Below, in pieces: positions 26,401 to 33,577 of a DNA stretch of 64,000 nt. Both the position numbers and the translations under genes were made by a program. The stretch is from Saprospiraceae bacterium. GTDB taxonomy: Bacteria; Bacteroidota; Bacteroidia; Chitinophagales; Saprospiraceae. The notes below the pieces were generated by a model, which did not search any database, was not told the DNA's origin, and saw only the letters and a list, made by a program, of their open reading frames with translations. Numbering within the stretch: position 1 is the first letter of the stretch; each line of letters begins with the position of its first letter. The stretch covers positions 62,001-126,000 of the forward strand of contig JADKBS010000059.1 in the NCBI GenBank assembly GCA_016714985.1, written 5' to 3'.

Positions 26401-26862
26401 GAAATAGAGTTGCTGGGCTTTCCACTCCGTTCTCCCTTCGACCTTTTGGATGATGGCCAAAGCTGCGAAACAATCCGCAATCCGCAATCCCGAGGTGTCG
26501 GGACAAGTTCCGCAATCCCGAGGTGTCGGGACAAGTTCCGCAATCCAGCTTACGCAGGTGTTTTTGCCAATGATTTAAAAGGGCTGATTGGGCGCATGAT
26601 TGTCATCGAGGGCTACTACGTCTGCCGCAAGGACGTGCGCACGGTGAAAGGCGAGCTGATGTACTTCGGCACTTGGCTCGACCGGGAGGGGCATTTTTTT
26701 GATACCACCCATTTCCCGGCCTTCGTCAAGCTGTCGCCGTTCCGGGGCAAGGGCATCTACCGCATCGAGGGCAAGGTGGCGGAGGAGTATGGGTTCCCCT
26801 CCATCGAGGTGGTGAAGATGGAAAAGCTGGCGTGGCGGAAGGATGAGCGGTACGAAGGGTGA
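23473..26862 (+). CDS. dnaE: Error-prone DNA polymerase III alpha subunit, with three repeat-derived insertions
   Basis: 1129 codons from the TTG at 23473. The GTG at 23515 (VYLNCHTYFSLRYGT) fits the family start better, because the first codons are repeat DNA. The PHP domain is degenerate (HTYFS, LTDINNT), as in error-prone DnaE2 types. The polymerase core has GRGSGANSIVAYCLGI (about residue 333) and the catalytic PDFDIDF (Asp372, Asp374). HhH and OB-like parts follow. Residues about 448-485, 644-701 and 1000-1027 are low-complexity segments encoded by inverted or tandem word arrays that also occur in intergenic DNA. Without them the length (about 1000) is normal. The conserved flanks (MMREYI...IEYLHPIFKEHLGETYGVMVYQED) remain in frame. 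The stop is 1 bp from the convergent YceI gene. Confidence 0.93.
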   Translation: MSTLINQAIAKQKPVYLNCHTYFSLRYGTLSPEQLVLAAKRRGIGALVLTDINNTSCAGEFVRLCQREGIKPLLGIDFRRDGQRLYTGIARNAEGWHDLCKYLSDHSLANKSLPEVFDTTALSSPKGNSFIIIYPKLIKPITQFKEHEFLGIRPEHVHLLYSSEVKNHPHKLLILAPATFLDDEGYELHRMLRAIDQNTLITKLEPKDTAKKTETLLYPDTLESYYAAYPKIIENTKRLLDACEISFEEGLQVNRQSFTGSKEGDFKLLEKLSLNGCQRRYPPAPKGEINRKALDRVQKELKVIREMDFCAYFLITWDIVRYAQSAGYHHIGRGSGANSIVAYCLGITDVEPLELDLYFERFINPRRSSPPDFDIDFSWDERDDVTDYIFKRYGREHTALLATYSTFQFNAAIWELGKVFGLPKEEIDRFADDILKATDTEDVRTPEHGQRLTVDGGRSMSEDRLPSAVIHPPSSVHRPSSTVHHEILRFARLLHGFPNHLSIHAGGVVISERPIFYHTALQMMPKGFPIAHFDMYHAEEFGFHKFDVLSQRGLGHIKDAVALVKRNQGRAVDVHDLAAIKQDEHTRAQLRSGNCMGCFYIESPAMRGLLHKLRCDDYVHLVAASSIIRPGVAKSGMMREYIRRFRISDCGFRIGGQGIPQKPTINDPHKTTASPPKNLPPSSGPQSAIRNPQSAIVNPEIEYLHPIFKEHLGETYGVMVYQEDVMKIVHHFAGLGLDESDVLRRMMTGKKRDSEQFRLLKEKYFRNCKERGYPDTLTNEVWRQIESFAGYSFCKAHSASYAAESFQSLYLKAHYPLEFMVGVINNFGGFYHTEYYFHEARMAGADIHAPCVNRSQYLTNIEGKDIHIGFIHLSQLERATASKIVAERSRGGVFRSLGDFTDRVDVGSSQLDLLIRIGAFRFTGMTKCQLMWEKNAVFNPKMPKGMAMGMELLFDDGHETFDLPELAEGEFDQAFDEIELLGFPLRSPFDLLDDGQSCETIRNPQSRGVGTSSAIPRCRDKFRNPAYAGVFANDLKGLIGRMIVIEGYYVCRKDVRTVKGELMYFGTWLDREGHFFDTTHFPAFVKLSPFRGKGIYRIEGKVAEEYGFPSIEVVKMEKLAWRKDERYEG
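24814..24925. repeat. In-frame word array 1 in dnaE (ACGGTGGACGG / CCGTCCACCGT)
   Basis: The left arm (24814-24847) has AACGGTGGACGGTGGACGG; the right arm (24861-24925) is a longer array of CCGTC(C/A)(A/T)CCGT words. Encoded peptide is P/S/H/V-rich (about residues 448-485). The same words fill intergenic DNA at 32725-32784 and 50471-50532. Confidence 0.72.
25401..25575. repeat. In-frame word array 2 in dnaE (CGGATTTCGGATTGCGGATT / AATCCGCAATCCGC)
   Basis: The left arm (25401-25436) has four CGGATT words; the right arm (25527-25575) has five AATCCGC-type words in reverse complement. They enclose about 90 bp of non-conserved sequence. The region adds about 55 residues (644-701) between the conserved MMREYI and IEYLHP segments. 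The same word is repeated before rplT (55557-55588). Confidence 0.75.
26471..26547. repeat. In-frame repeat 3 in dnaE: two 28-bp tandem units with CCCGAGGTGTCGGG palindrome
   Basis: CCGCAATCCCGAGGTGTCGG plus GACAAGTT occurs twice without change (26482-26509 and 26510-26537), preceded and followed by AATCCGCAATCC words. 28 is not a multiple of 3, so the two copies encode different peptides (RGVGTSS and PRCRDKF), yet the downstream frame is correct. Confidence 0.75.
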
Positions 26863-26863
26863 A

Positions 26864-27514
26864 TTATTCCACGCTCACATCCAAATCAAGGTTGATCGCA
26901 ATCTCGTCCTTAACCTTGATGGCACCCATGAGGGCCACGGGCGGCGTCACGCAGAAGTCGGTCATGTTGATGGTCTTTGTTCCGATGAAGCGGTATTGGT
27001 TGGGACCCGATTTCTTGGCGGTGATGTTGATCCAGTATTCCCGGCTGTGGCCGTTCAGGCTGATTTTGGTGAGGGCCTTCATTTTCACCCAATCCTTCAG
27101 TTCAGTGAGGCGGTTGCACTTGTCCTGTTCCACTCGCAACAGTTCGATGGTGATATTGGGGTGCGCTTTGGCATTGAGGGCTTTTTGTAAGTCTTTATTC
27201 ATGATGGGGTTGCCGCAGTCGAGCGATTTGATTTTCAGCTTGAGGGCGGCGGAGCGGAAATCCGTGCTGAGACTACCGTCGGCGGGAGGTTCAACAGACA
27301 GTTGCTGGGACTGGAAGGTCTCGTTGCAGCCGCAAGTGAAGCTGTTGACGTTGGTCTTGCCGTCGAGCTTTAGCACGCTCTTGGGGTTGATGCGGAAGGT
27401 CTTTTCCACGCTCAATTTCTTCGTGTTCATGGCAAGAGGTTGAGCATTGGCCATGCTCACGTGGCCGATGAGGGATAAGCTAAGGATGATGGCCGATTTT
27501 GTCAGCTTTTTCAT
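26864..27514 (-). CDS. YceI-like periplasmic protein
   Basis: 216 residues. A signal peptide (MKKLTKSAIILSLSLIGHVSMANAQ) precedes a YceI-like lipocalin beta-barrel: LKLDGKTNVNSFTCGC, FRSAALKLKIKSLDCGNPIMNKDLQKALNAKAHPNITIELL, ISLNGHSREYWINI, TINMTDFCVTPPVALMGAIKVKDEIAINLDLDV. The family binds isoprenoid or other amphiphilic ligands in the periplasm; its physiological role is poorly defined. Four cysteines may form disulfides. It lies 197 bp downstream of the porin gene on the same strand, beyond a terminator-like hairpin. A second YceI protein lies on the other side of the porin gene. Confidence 0.85.
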   Translation of the reverse strand: MKKLTKSAIILSLSLIGHVSMANAQPLAMNTKKLSVEKTFRINPKSVLKLDGKTNVNSFTCGCNETFQSQQLSVEPPADGSLSTDFRSAALKLKIKSLDCGNPIMNKDLQKALNAKAHPNITIELLRVEQDKCNRLTELKDWVKMKALTKISLNGHSREYWINITAKKSGPNQYRFIGTKTINMTDFCVTPPVALMGAIKVKDEIAINLDLDVSVE

Positions 27515-27581
27515 GACGCTTGCTTTGTTTGATGGCTGTTTGGGGTCGTGAATATATGCATTTGAAATGGGTTCCCGAAGG

Positions 27582-27620
27582 AAAAAGCTCCAGCTACCCT
27601 TATAGGCAACTGGAGCTTTT
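27582..27620 (-). terminator. Rho-independent terminator after the porin gene
   Basis: Stem AAAAGCTCCAG / CTGGAGCTTTT (27583-27593 with 27610-27620); the T-run follows on either strand. It lies between the porin stop and the downstream YceI start, so the latter is only partly co-transcribed or has its own promoter. Confidence 0.65.
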
Positions 27621-27670
27621 CGTCAAATACTTTTCTTCAAAAAGGGGTTAGGGAAAATAAACCCTGTAAA

Positions 27671-27698
27671 AACTTTCATCAACCCTTATCAACCCCTA
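27671..27698. repeat. Single arm of the TCAACCCTTATCAACC word array
   Basis: CATCAACCCTTATCAACCCC, the same word as in the arrays at 23403 and 34846. No opposing arm is visible, so it is a half element. Confidence 0.55.
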
Positions 27699-27711
27699 AT
27701 TCTCAGTTGCC

Positions 27712-29100
27712 TTAGAAGCCCACGACTGCTTCAACCATCACACCATTGAATTTGCCTCCATTAAGGATGCTTGTGCCTGGGAAGTCTTCGTACTTCTGGT
27801 CGATGTAAGCCAATTTGGCCAAGATGTTTTTGTTGACGAACCAACCTGCACTAAGTTCATAGCGGCTAATTTTTACTGGTTTGTCCACACCGAAGTTTGC
27901 ACCTGCTGCGGCGAGTTCGGCCTCAACCGTGTTGTAACGACCAGCTACGTAGAAATTTTCTTCTTTGCCAAAGCGGTAAATCAAGTCAGCAGCCAATTGA
28001 GTTATTACCCGGTCTGGACCAAGTTTTGTTGGATCTTTTGGGTCTTTCTCTTTGGAACCCCGACCAGTCGCCCTTTCAAAAGTGCCGAAGAACTCTAAGC
28101 CTTTGAATTTGACGAATGGGTTAATCATCACTGAGAACACTTTGTCGCCAAAGCCTGGGCGCAGCCTGCCAGAGTAGTAGTTGGCATCGGTCGTGGCTTT
28201 CGTGTTTTCCATGATGAGGTAGTACCTGGAACCTGCCCGGTCGCCACCGTAGATGTTGTTCGACCTTGAGCTGGCAGTGTAGTAGGTAGAGCCTGTGAGC
28301 CGAACCCTCAGGTCATCGTTTAATTGCTTGTCGAAGCCTAATTTGCCTACAAAAGCTGGGCTTTTCTTGGAAAGGTTATCCACGTCATTGTCGGTAAGGT
28401 CTGGCAGTGCAACTACGTCACCCTTGATTTCACCGCTGGTTACAGCACCTACCAATAACAGCCCATTTTTCTGGAAGATCACCTCACCACCTATTTCAGT
28501 GTTGAAAGCGTCAAGTATCAAGTTTTCAATGAACGGGTTGTAAAGTGCTGCGCCGTTGTCGCTGCGGCGGTAGTGTGCGTCGCCGTAGTTCACCTCGTAG
28601 TGGCCTACTTTGATGGTCAGGTTGTCCATCACCTTGTCAACCATGTCGCTGTTGAAGAACGGCAGCTCGTCGAACTGCACAAAACCGCCTTTTACCCAAG
28701 CCTCCTGGTGGTGACGTGCAGAAAGATAGGTTACCACATTTACCCGAATACCTTCGCCCAACTGTGCGTCAATGTTCATATTGGCTGTGGCGAGGTTGAA
28801 GCCATTGGACAGGTCAATCAACTTGTTGGCGTTGGCGGAGTCAGTTGCACTGAATGGCACGTATGCAGCGGTGTTTTCATGATCCAATGCTTGGAACTGT
28901 TGTGCAAAGTTGGCACCTACCCGAACCTTGAAGTCGCCGCTAACGCCCATGTCTGATTTAGGATTTTCAAACATATTCTGGCCACGCTTGTCATAAGGTC
29001 GGTAGTACTGAACGTCGTTCTGGCTCCATGCAAACATAGGTAGCACGAACAGGGCGATAAGGAGTCCTGATAGTTTCATGATGGAAAGTGAGTTTTTCAT
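27712..29100 (-). CDS. Outer-membrane beta-barrel porin
   Basis: 462 residues (a second ATG at 29079 also works). A signal peptide (LSGLLIALFVLPMFAWSQ) is followed by a protein made of alternating amphipathic strands and ending in F (GVMVEAVVGF), the usual signature of an outer-membrane barrel. Segments such as DELPFFNSDMVDKVMDNLTIKVGHYEVNYGDAHYRR and FYVAGRYNTVEAELAAAG resemble phosphate-selective/alginate-type porins of Bacteroidota. The substrate is unknown. It follows the YceI gene at 29176 by 75 bp and is probably co-transcribed with it. Confidence 0.8.
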   Translation of the reverse strand: MKNSLSIMKLSGLLIALFVLPMFAWSQNDVQYYRPYDKRGQNMFENPKSDMGVSGDFKVRVGANFAQQFQALDHENTAAYVPFSATDSANANKLIDLSNGFNLATANMNIDAQLGEGIRVNVVTYLSARHHQEAWVKGGFVQFDELPFFNSDMVDKVMDNLTIKVGHYEVNYGDAHYRRSDNGAALYNPFIENLILDAFNTEIGGEVIFQKNGLLLVGAVTSGEIKGDVVALPDLTDNDVDNLSKKSPAFVGKLGFDKQLNDDLRVRLTGSTYYTASSRSNNIYGGDRAGSRYYLIMENTKATTDANYYSGRLRPGFGDKVFSVMINPFVKFKGLEFFGTFERATGRGSKEKDPKDPTKLGPDRVITQLAADLIYRFGKEENFYVAGRYNTVEAELAAAGANFGVDKPVKISRYELSAGWFVNKNILAKLAYIDQKYEDFPGTSILNGGKFNGVMVEAVVGF

Positions 29101-29175
29101 GATGAGTTGTTATTGAAAGTGAAAGGATATTGTGAAGGATTGTATTGGCCAGCGGGGCTGGTATGCAATCGTTGC

Positions 29176-29754
29176 TTATTTTACGCTGGTGCTTGCGAAG
29201 GTGGCATCGAAGGTGATGCTCACGTTGTCGTCCGTCTTCAAGGTGCCGAGGAACATGACCGGAGGTTTCACGTTGTAGTCGGTCATTTTTACGTTTTTAG
29301 TGCCCTTGAAGGTGATTTGACTGCCGCTAACGGTTGCCGTCACGGTCATGTTGATGGTCTTGGTAGTGCCAGCAATCGTCAGCTTGCCTTCAGTCTCAAG
29401 GGTGTAGCCACTGCCCTTGGGCGCAATGGAGGTCACCTTGGTCAGGTTGTAGGTCATCGTCGGGTTTTCTTTGGCCTTCAGTTCCCTCATCATGTTCTTG
29501 TCCATCGTTTCGCCCTTGGAGCTTTTGATGGAGTTGGTGGTCATGGTGATGTTGAGGGACTTGATGCCGCTGAAGGCGTTGTTCGTGAAGGTCATTTGCC
29601 CGCTGCCGCTGACTTTCGGCACGTCGGCGGTCCAGTCATGTAAGGTAGAAGTGCCGGACATTTTGATGGAGCTTTTGGAAAGCTTATACTCCGTCTGGGC
29701 CACGAGGCCGAAACCGGCAATCAACAATGCGAAGAGGATGCTTAGCTTTTTCAT
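29176..29754 (-). CDS. YceI-family periplasmic protein
   Basis: 192 residues from the ATG at 29754 (MKKLSILFALLIAGFGLVAQ, a signal peptide); the open frame upstream is not conserved-looking. The YceI barrel is evident: YKLSKSSIKMSGTSTLHDWTADVP, SGIKSLNITMTTNSIKSSKGETMDKNMMRELKAKENPTMTY, LTIAGTTKTINMTVTATV, VKMTDYNVKPPVMFLGTLKTDDNVSITFDAT. It probably binds an amphiphilic ligand. It is the first gene of a YceI-porin-YceI set, all on the minus strand, suggesting a ligand-carrier/porin functional link. Confidence 0.9.
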   Translation of the reverse strand: MKKLSILFALLIAGFGLVAQTEYKLSKSSIKMSGTSTLHDWTADVPKVSGSGQMTFTNNAFSGIKSLNITMTTNSIKSSKGETMDKNMMRELKAKENPTMTYNLTKVTSIAPKGSGYTLETEGKLTIAGTTKTINMTVTATVSGSQITFKGTKNVKMTDYNVKPPVMFLGTLKTDDNVSITFDATFASTSVK

Positions 29755-30099
29755 AGCTGAGTGACTTTGGTTACACTGCAAAGATGGATGTAGCAACAAT
29801 GGTCGCTGGATGAGTAAAATCAGAGGGGGAGGTGACAATAGTCAGCAGGGTGGAAAGAACTATTCACGCATTAAGATTTCGTGGATAAAACAATAATTTT
29901 GGCTAAAATTCTGATAAGGACATCTCTTTGCCATTGAATCAGAATATTTGTTTTGGAGGTTTTTTTTAAAGATTTACTCAAATGAAATAAGGAACCATTG
30001 TGATAAATCATACCGTACGGCATCATAATCCTCTTTTTGCTCCGCAATGCCGCCCCATCAACTGCGATTTTCCTATTTTTCCACCCAAAATATTTTTCG
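29755..30099. other. Divergent intergenic region, no gene seen
   Basis: AT-rich, about 345 bp, between the minus-strand YceI gene and the plus-strand galactanase gene. It should carry both promoters. A 102-codon minus-strand frame (29871-30179) runs into the galactanase coding region and is very lysine/arginine-rich; I do not consider it a gene. Confidence 0.5.
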
Positions 30100-31506
30100 A
30101 TGAAAATCAAAATACTGGCCATCCTCGCCACATTCCTTTTCCTCCATAAAACCACCGCCCAATCCTTCCTTTTCGGCAACGACCTCTCCTACGTCAATGA
30201 GATGGAAGACTGCGGCGTCGTTTACAAGGAGAACGGCCAGCCCGCCGACCCCTACCAGTTGTTCGCCGACCACAACTGCGGCATCGTGCGCCTGCGCCTC
30301 TGGCACACCCCCGCTTGGTACGACAACCTCAACAGCGGCCACCGCTACTCCGACATCGCCGATGTGCGCCGAAGCATCCTGCGGGCCAAGGCCGCCAACA
30401 TGCAGGTGCTCCTCGACTTCCACCTCTCCGACAACTGGGCCGACCCCCAGAAACAGCGGGTGCCCGCCGCATGGGAAGGCGTGGTGAACAACCTGCCCCT
30501 GCTCAAGGACTCCTTATATAACTATGTGAAAAACACCCTGCTCTCCCTCCATGCCGACGGCCTGCTGCCCGACATGGTGCAAATCGGCAATGAAACCAAC
30601 AAGGGCATCCTCCTCTCCCCGCAGGTGGACGCCGCTGGCTGGTCGCTCGACTGGCCCCGCAACGCCGCCCTCTTCAAACGGGCCATCGAAGCCGTGCGGG
30701 ACGTGGAAACGCAGGCCGGACAGCCCATCAAGGTCGCCCTGCACGTAGCTGGCCCCGCCGAGGCCGAGTGGCTTACCCAAGGCTTCTGGAGCAACGGCGT
30801 CACCGACTTCGACGTGCTCGGCATGTCGTACTACTGGGCTTGGCACAAGCCCACCGACATCGCCGATGCGGGCAACGTCGTTGCGCAGCTACGCGCAGCG
30901 TACCCCGGCAAGGAGGTCATGATTTTTGAAACGGGCTATATCTGGACGACCGCCAGCCACGACGCCGCCAACAACATCATCTCCGAAACTCACCCCGACT
31001 ACGCCCCCGCCAGCCCCGAAAACCAGCGCCGCTGGCTCGTGGACATGACGCAGGAGGTCATCAACCGAGGTGCTACGGGCGTATTCTACTGGGAACCAGC
31101 TTGGGTCAGCTCCACTTGCTCCACGCAATGGGGGCAAGGCTCGCACCAAGAGCACGCCACGTTTTTCGATTTCGACAGCAACCTGCTGCCCACGGGCGGC
31201 ATGGGCTGGATGGAGCATAATTATACGGGCCTCAATGCTGTGACGGAAGCACAACATGCTTTCAATTTCGAGGCCATCCCCGACAGCAGCCACCGCTCGC
31301 TGCGGCTGCGCTTTTCAGGAGTAGAAAACGCCAAGCCATTAACCGTCAACTTGTTGGATGCGCGAGGCCGCTTGGTTGCTTCGCAAAAAATGGGTGGAAT
31401 GAACGAGGGCAATTTTGCTTTGCCAGAACTGGCGGCGGGGGTGTATTACGTGGCCGTTTTTTCCGAAGGAAGGCTACAGGGCACCAAAAAGGTTTGGATA
31501 AAATAG
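30100..31506 (+). CDS. Secreted arabinogalactan endo-beta-1,4-galactanase (GH53) with T9SS sorting domain
   Basis: 468 residues from the ATG at 30100 (MKIKILAILATFLFLHKTTAQ, signal peptide). It has the GH53 barrel: FGNDLSYVNEMEDCGVVYKENG, GIVRLRLWHTPAWYDN, LLDFHLSDNWADPQKQ. The acid/base Glu is in DMVQIGNETNKG and the nucleophile Glu in EVMIFETGYIW. It cleaves beta-1,4-galactan in pectic arabinogalactans. The last 75 residues (LTVNLLDARGRLVASQK...LAAGVYYVAVFSEGRLQGTKKVWIK) are a type A T9SS C-terminal domain, so the enzyme is exported across the outer membrane. No transporter genes flank it. Confidence 0.93.
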   Translation: MKIKILAILATFLFLHKTTAQSFLFGNDLSYVNEMEDCGVVYKENGQPADPYQLFADHNCGIVRLRLWHTPAWYDNLNSGHRYSDIADVRRSILRAKAANMQVLLDFHLSDNWADPQKQRVPAAWEGVVNNLPLLKDSLYNYVKNTLLSLHADGLLPDMVQIGNETNKGILLSPQVDAAGWSLDWPRNAALFKRAIEAVRDVETQAGQPIKVALHVAGPAEAEWLTQGFWSNGVTDFDVLGMSYYWAWHKPTDIADAGNVVAQLRAAYPGKEVMIFETGYIWTTASHDAANNIISETHPDYAPASPENQRRWLVDMTQEVINRGATGVFYWEPAWVSSTCSTQWGQGSHQEHATFFDFDSNLLPTGGMGWMEHNYTGLNAVTEAQHAFNFEAIPDSSHRSLRLRFSGVENAKPLTVNLLDARGRLVASQKMGGMNEGNFALPELAAGVYYVAVFSEGRLQGTKKVWIK

Positions 31507-31570
31507 CCTTGGTAGTATTGGCCTTTAGGCCGTCCCGTCCAAGCCCTTTAGGGCGGGGGTAAGTGGTTGT

Positions 31571-31864
31571 ATTTTTTTATGTGGTTTTTGATTTAAGACT
31601 TAAGATAGACGATATAAGATTTAAGATTTGAGGCGCATCGGGTAACCCAAAAGAGGTTTCTGCCAGCATGCACGGCCCCCTCAATCTAAAATCTTAATTC
31701 ATATATCCCTGCCGACAGGCAGGGATATATGAATTAAGATTTAATTGGCGATTTATTGAATGCAGAATTATGATTTGCCGCCGCTTCAAAGTATTTTGGG
31801 CTTGGCCCGGCACCCCAAAATCTTATATCTGAAATCTTGTATCTTATATCTGAAATCAAATTCG
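31571..31864. repeat. Nested inverted word array (AAGATAGACGATATAAGAT) with 25-bp perfect hairpin
   Basis: The outer left arm (31587-31632) has GATTTAAGACTTAAGATAGACGATATAAG...; the outer right arm (31818-31859) has AATCTTATATCTGAAATCTTG... In the middle, 31689-31713 pairs perfectly with 31718-31742 (25 bp, loop GACA). The words AAGATAGACGATATAAGAT recur at 41788-41922. It fills the gap between the galactanase and the convergent ABC gene. CCCTTTAGGGCGGGGG at about 31548 is a further palindrome. Confidence 0.72.
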
Positions 31865-31895
31865 TTGTGGTTTTGTAGAACCAATCGCCTCTACC

Positions 31896-32633
31896 CTACA
31901 CCATCCCCGTCTTCTGCAAAATCGGCAATTGTCCGCCATAAGCCTTGCCGATGTTCTCGTCCGTAAAGGTGGAATCCGTATCGCCGCTGGCAATCAAGCG
32001 CTGGTTGACGAGGATGACCTTGTCGAAATAGGAGCGCACCGTGGACAGGTCGTGGTGTACGACCAGAAGCAGCTTGCCCTCGTCGGCCAGCCTGCGCAGG
32101 ATGCCGATGATTTTCTCTTCCGTGGTGATGTCCACCCCCACGAACGGCTCGTCGAGCATGAGCACGCCAGCCCCTTGGCACAGCGCCCTGGCAATGAAAA
32201 CACGCTGCTGCTGCCCACCCGACAACTCACCAATTTGCCTGTCCTTCAAATGCTCAATGCCCACTTCCCGCAGGGCTGCCAGCGCCGCCTCCTTGTCGTT
32301 TTTGTCGAGGCGCTGTAGCAGTTTTTTGTGCGGATAGCGGCCCATCAGCACGATGTCCATCACCGTGGCGGGAAAGTCCCAGTCCACGTCGTCCCGCTGC
32401 GGCACATAGACGATGTTCTTTCGTTGCTCCGCAATGGGCTGGCCGTCCACCGTGATATGCCCGGCGTTGAGGTCAACCAAGCCCAAAATCGCCTTGAACA
32501 GCGTGGACTTGCCCGCCCCGTTCGGCCCGATGACGCCATAGACATTGCCCGGCTCAATTTCTAGGAAGATGTTCGTCAGCACGATTTTCTTGTCGTACGA
32601 AACGGATAAGCCTTTGATGGAGATGTGGTTCAT
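31896..32633 (-). CDS. Metal-type ABC transporter ATP-binding protein (Zn/Mn/Fe family)
   Basis: 245 residues. Walker A GPNGAGKS near residue 37, Q-loop VYVPQRDDVDWDFPATV, signature LSGGQQQR, Walker B VLMLDEPFVGVD, switch His VVHHDLSTV. The VPQR-D-W-FP pattern is typical of the ZnuC/MntB/SitB branch. No permease or substrate-binding protein gene is adjacent, so the partner subunits are elsewhere or lost. Divergent from rlmB; the 190-bp gap between them is made mostly of word repeats. Confidence 0.9.
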   Translation of the reverse strand: MNHISIKGLSVSYDKKIVLTNIFLEIEPGNVYGVIGPNGAGKSTLFKAILGLVDLNAGHITVDGQPIAEQRKNIVYVPQRDDVDWDFPATVMDIVLMGRYPHKKLLQRLDKNDKEAALAALREVGIEHLKDRQIGELSGGQQQRVFIARALCQGAGVLMLDEPFVGVDITTEEKIIGILRRLADEGKLLLVVHHDLSTVRSYFDKVILVNQRLIASGDTDSTFTDENIGKAYGGQLPILQKTGMV

Positions 32634-32784
32634 TGATTCACGGTTTCATTGATGCATAGTTTCATGGCTTCATTGATTCATTGTTGGGGCGACTGGTTAC
32701 AAACATAAGGCTTTTAGGTTGAATCCCGTCTGTCATATCCCGTCTGTCGTTGGCCGTCCACCGTCCACCGTTGAGCGTCCACCG
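32634..32784. repeat. Two word arrays between the ABC gene and rlmB
   Basis: 32634-32683 is a run of TTCATTGATTCA / TTTCATGGCTTCATTGATTC words directly before the ABC gene's start codon (read on plus). 32725-32784 has CCCGTCTGTCATATCCCGTC, then GGCCGTCCACCGTCCACCGT, the same word as dnaE insert 1. TACCTTGCGG at about 32792 may be the -7 element of rlmB. Confidence 0.6.
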
Positions 32785-32821
32785 ATAATTCCTACCTTGC
32801 GGCCAATTTTAACGGAGAACA

Positions 32822-33577
32822 ATGGCATTTCAAGAAAAAAACACCTTGGTATTTGGCCGGCACCCGGTCATGGACGGACTGGAGTCGGGGGCGCAGTTCG
32901 ATAAAATCTTCTTGCAACAGGGCGTGACGGGGGATTTCGAGCGGGAATTGCGCAAGCGATGCAAAGAAAACGACGTGCCGCTACAATACGTGCCCAAGGA
33001 GCGCATGAACCACATGGTAAAGGGCAACCACCAAGGCGTTGTCGGCTTCCTGGCCCTGCTGGATTACGCCCGCTTGGACAACGTTGTGCCCGGCATCTTC
33101 GAGGCGGGCGAGACACCGCTCCTCCTCCTCCTCGATCGCATCACCGACGTGCGCAACCTCGGTGCCATTGCCCGCTCCGCCGAGGTGTTCGGTGCCCATG
33201 CCATTGTGGTGCCCAAGTCAGGCAGCGCCCTTATCAATTCCGACGCCATCAAGACCTCCGCCGGTGCGCTCACCCGCCTGCCCGTTTGCCGGGAAAACAG
33301 CCTCGTGACCTCCGTTGAATACCTCCAACATTCCGGCGTCTATGTGCTGGCCAGCGACCTCAAGGCCCAAAAGCAAATCTTCGATGCCGACCTAAAGGTG
33401 CCCGTTGCCCTTATCCTCGGCTCTGAGGACGAAGGCATCCACCCCTCCCTCCTCGACCGGGTGGACGACCGTTTCCTCATCCCACAAAAAGGCACGACGG
33501 ATTCGCTGAACGTGTCGGTGGCGGCGGGGGTTATGCTGTACGAGGCGGTAAGGCAACGGATGGGAAACAATGGTTAA
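32822..33577 (+). CDS. rlmB: 23S rRNA (guanosine-2'-O)-methyltransferase RlmB
   Basis: 251 residues, SpoU/TrmH family. The N-terminal substrate-binding domain (NTLVFGRHPVMDGLESGAQFDKIFLQ) is followed by the trefoil-knot methyltransferase domain with the three motifs: DRITDVRNLGAIARSAEVFGA (motif 1), PVALILGSEDEGI (motif 2), GTTDSLNVSVAAGVMLYEAVRQR (motif 3). It methylates the ribose of a conserved guanosine in the 23S peptidyl-transferase region. Full length and intact. Confidence 0.95.
   Translation: MAFQEKNTLVFGRHPVMDGLESGAQFDKIFLQQGVTGDFERELRKRCKENDVPLQYVPKERMNHMVKGNHQGVVGFLALLDYARLDNVVPGIFEAGETPLLLLLDRITDVRNLGAIARSAEVFGAHAIVVPKSGSALINSDAIKTSAGALTRLPVCRENSLVTSVEYLQHSGVYVLASDLKAQKQIFDADLKVPVALILGSEDEGIHPSLLDRVDDRFLIPQKGTTDSLNVSVAAGVMLYEAVRQRMGNNG

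Noticed and set aside
24892..26487. Minus-strand open frame of 531 codons
   Set aside because: It is antisense to dnaE and follows from its high GC codon bias; no protein-like features.
27712..29838. T9SS or TonB dependence of the YceI-porin cluster
   Set aside because: No T9SS C-terminal domain and no TonB box or plug domain is visible in these proteins.
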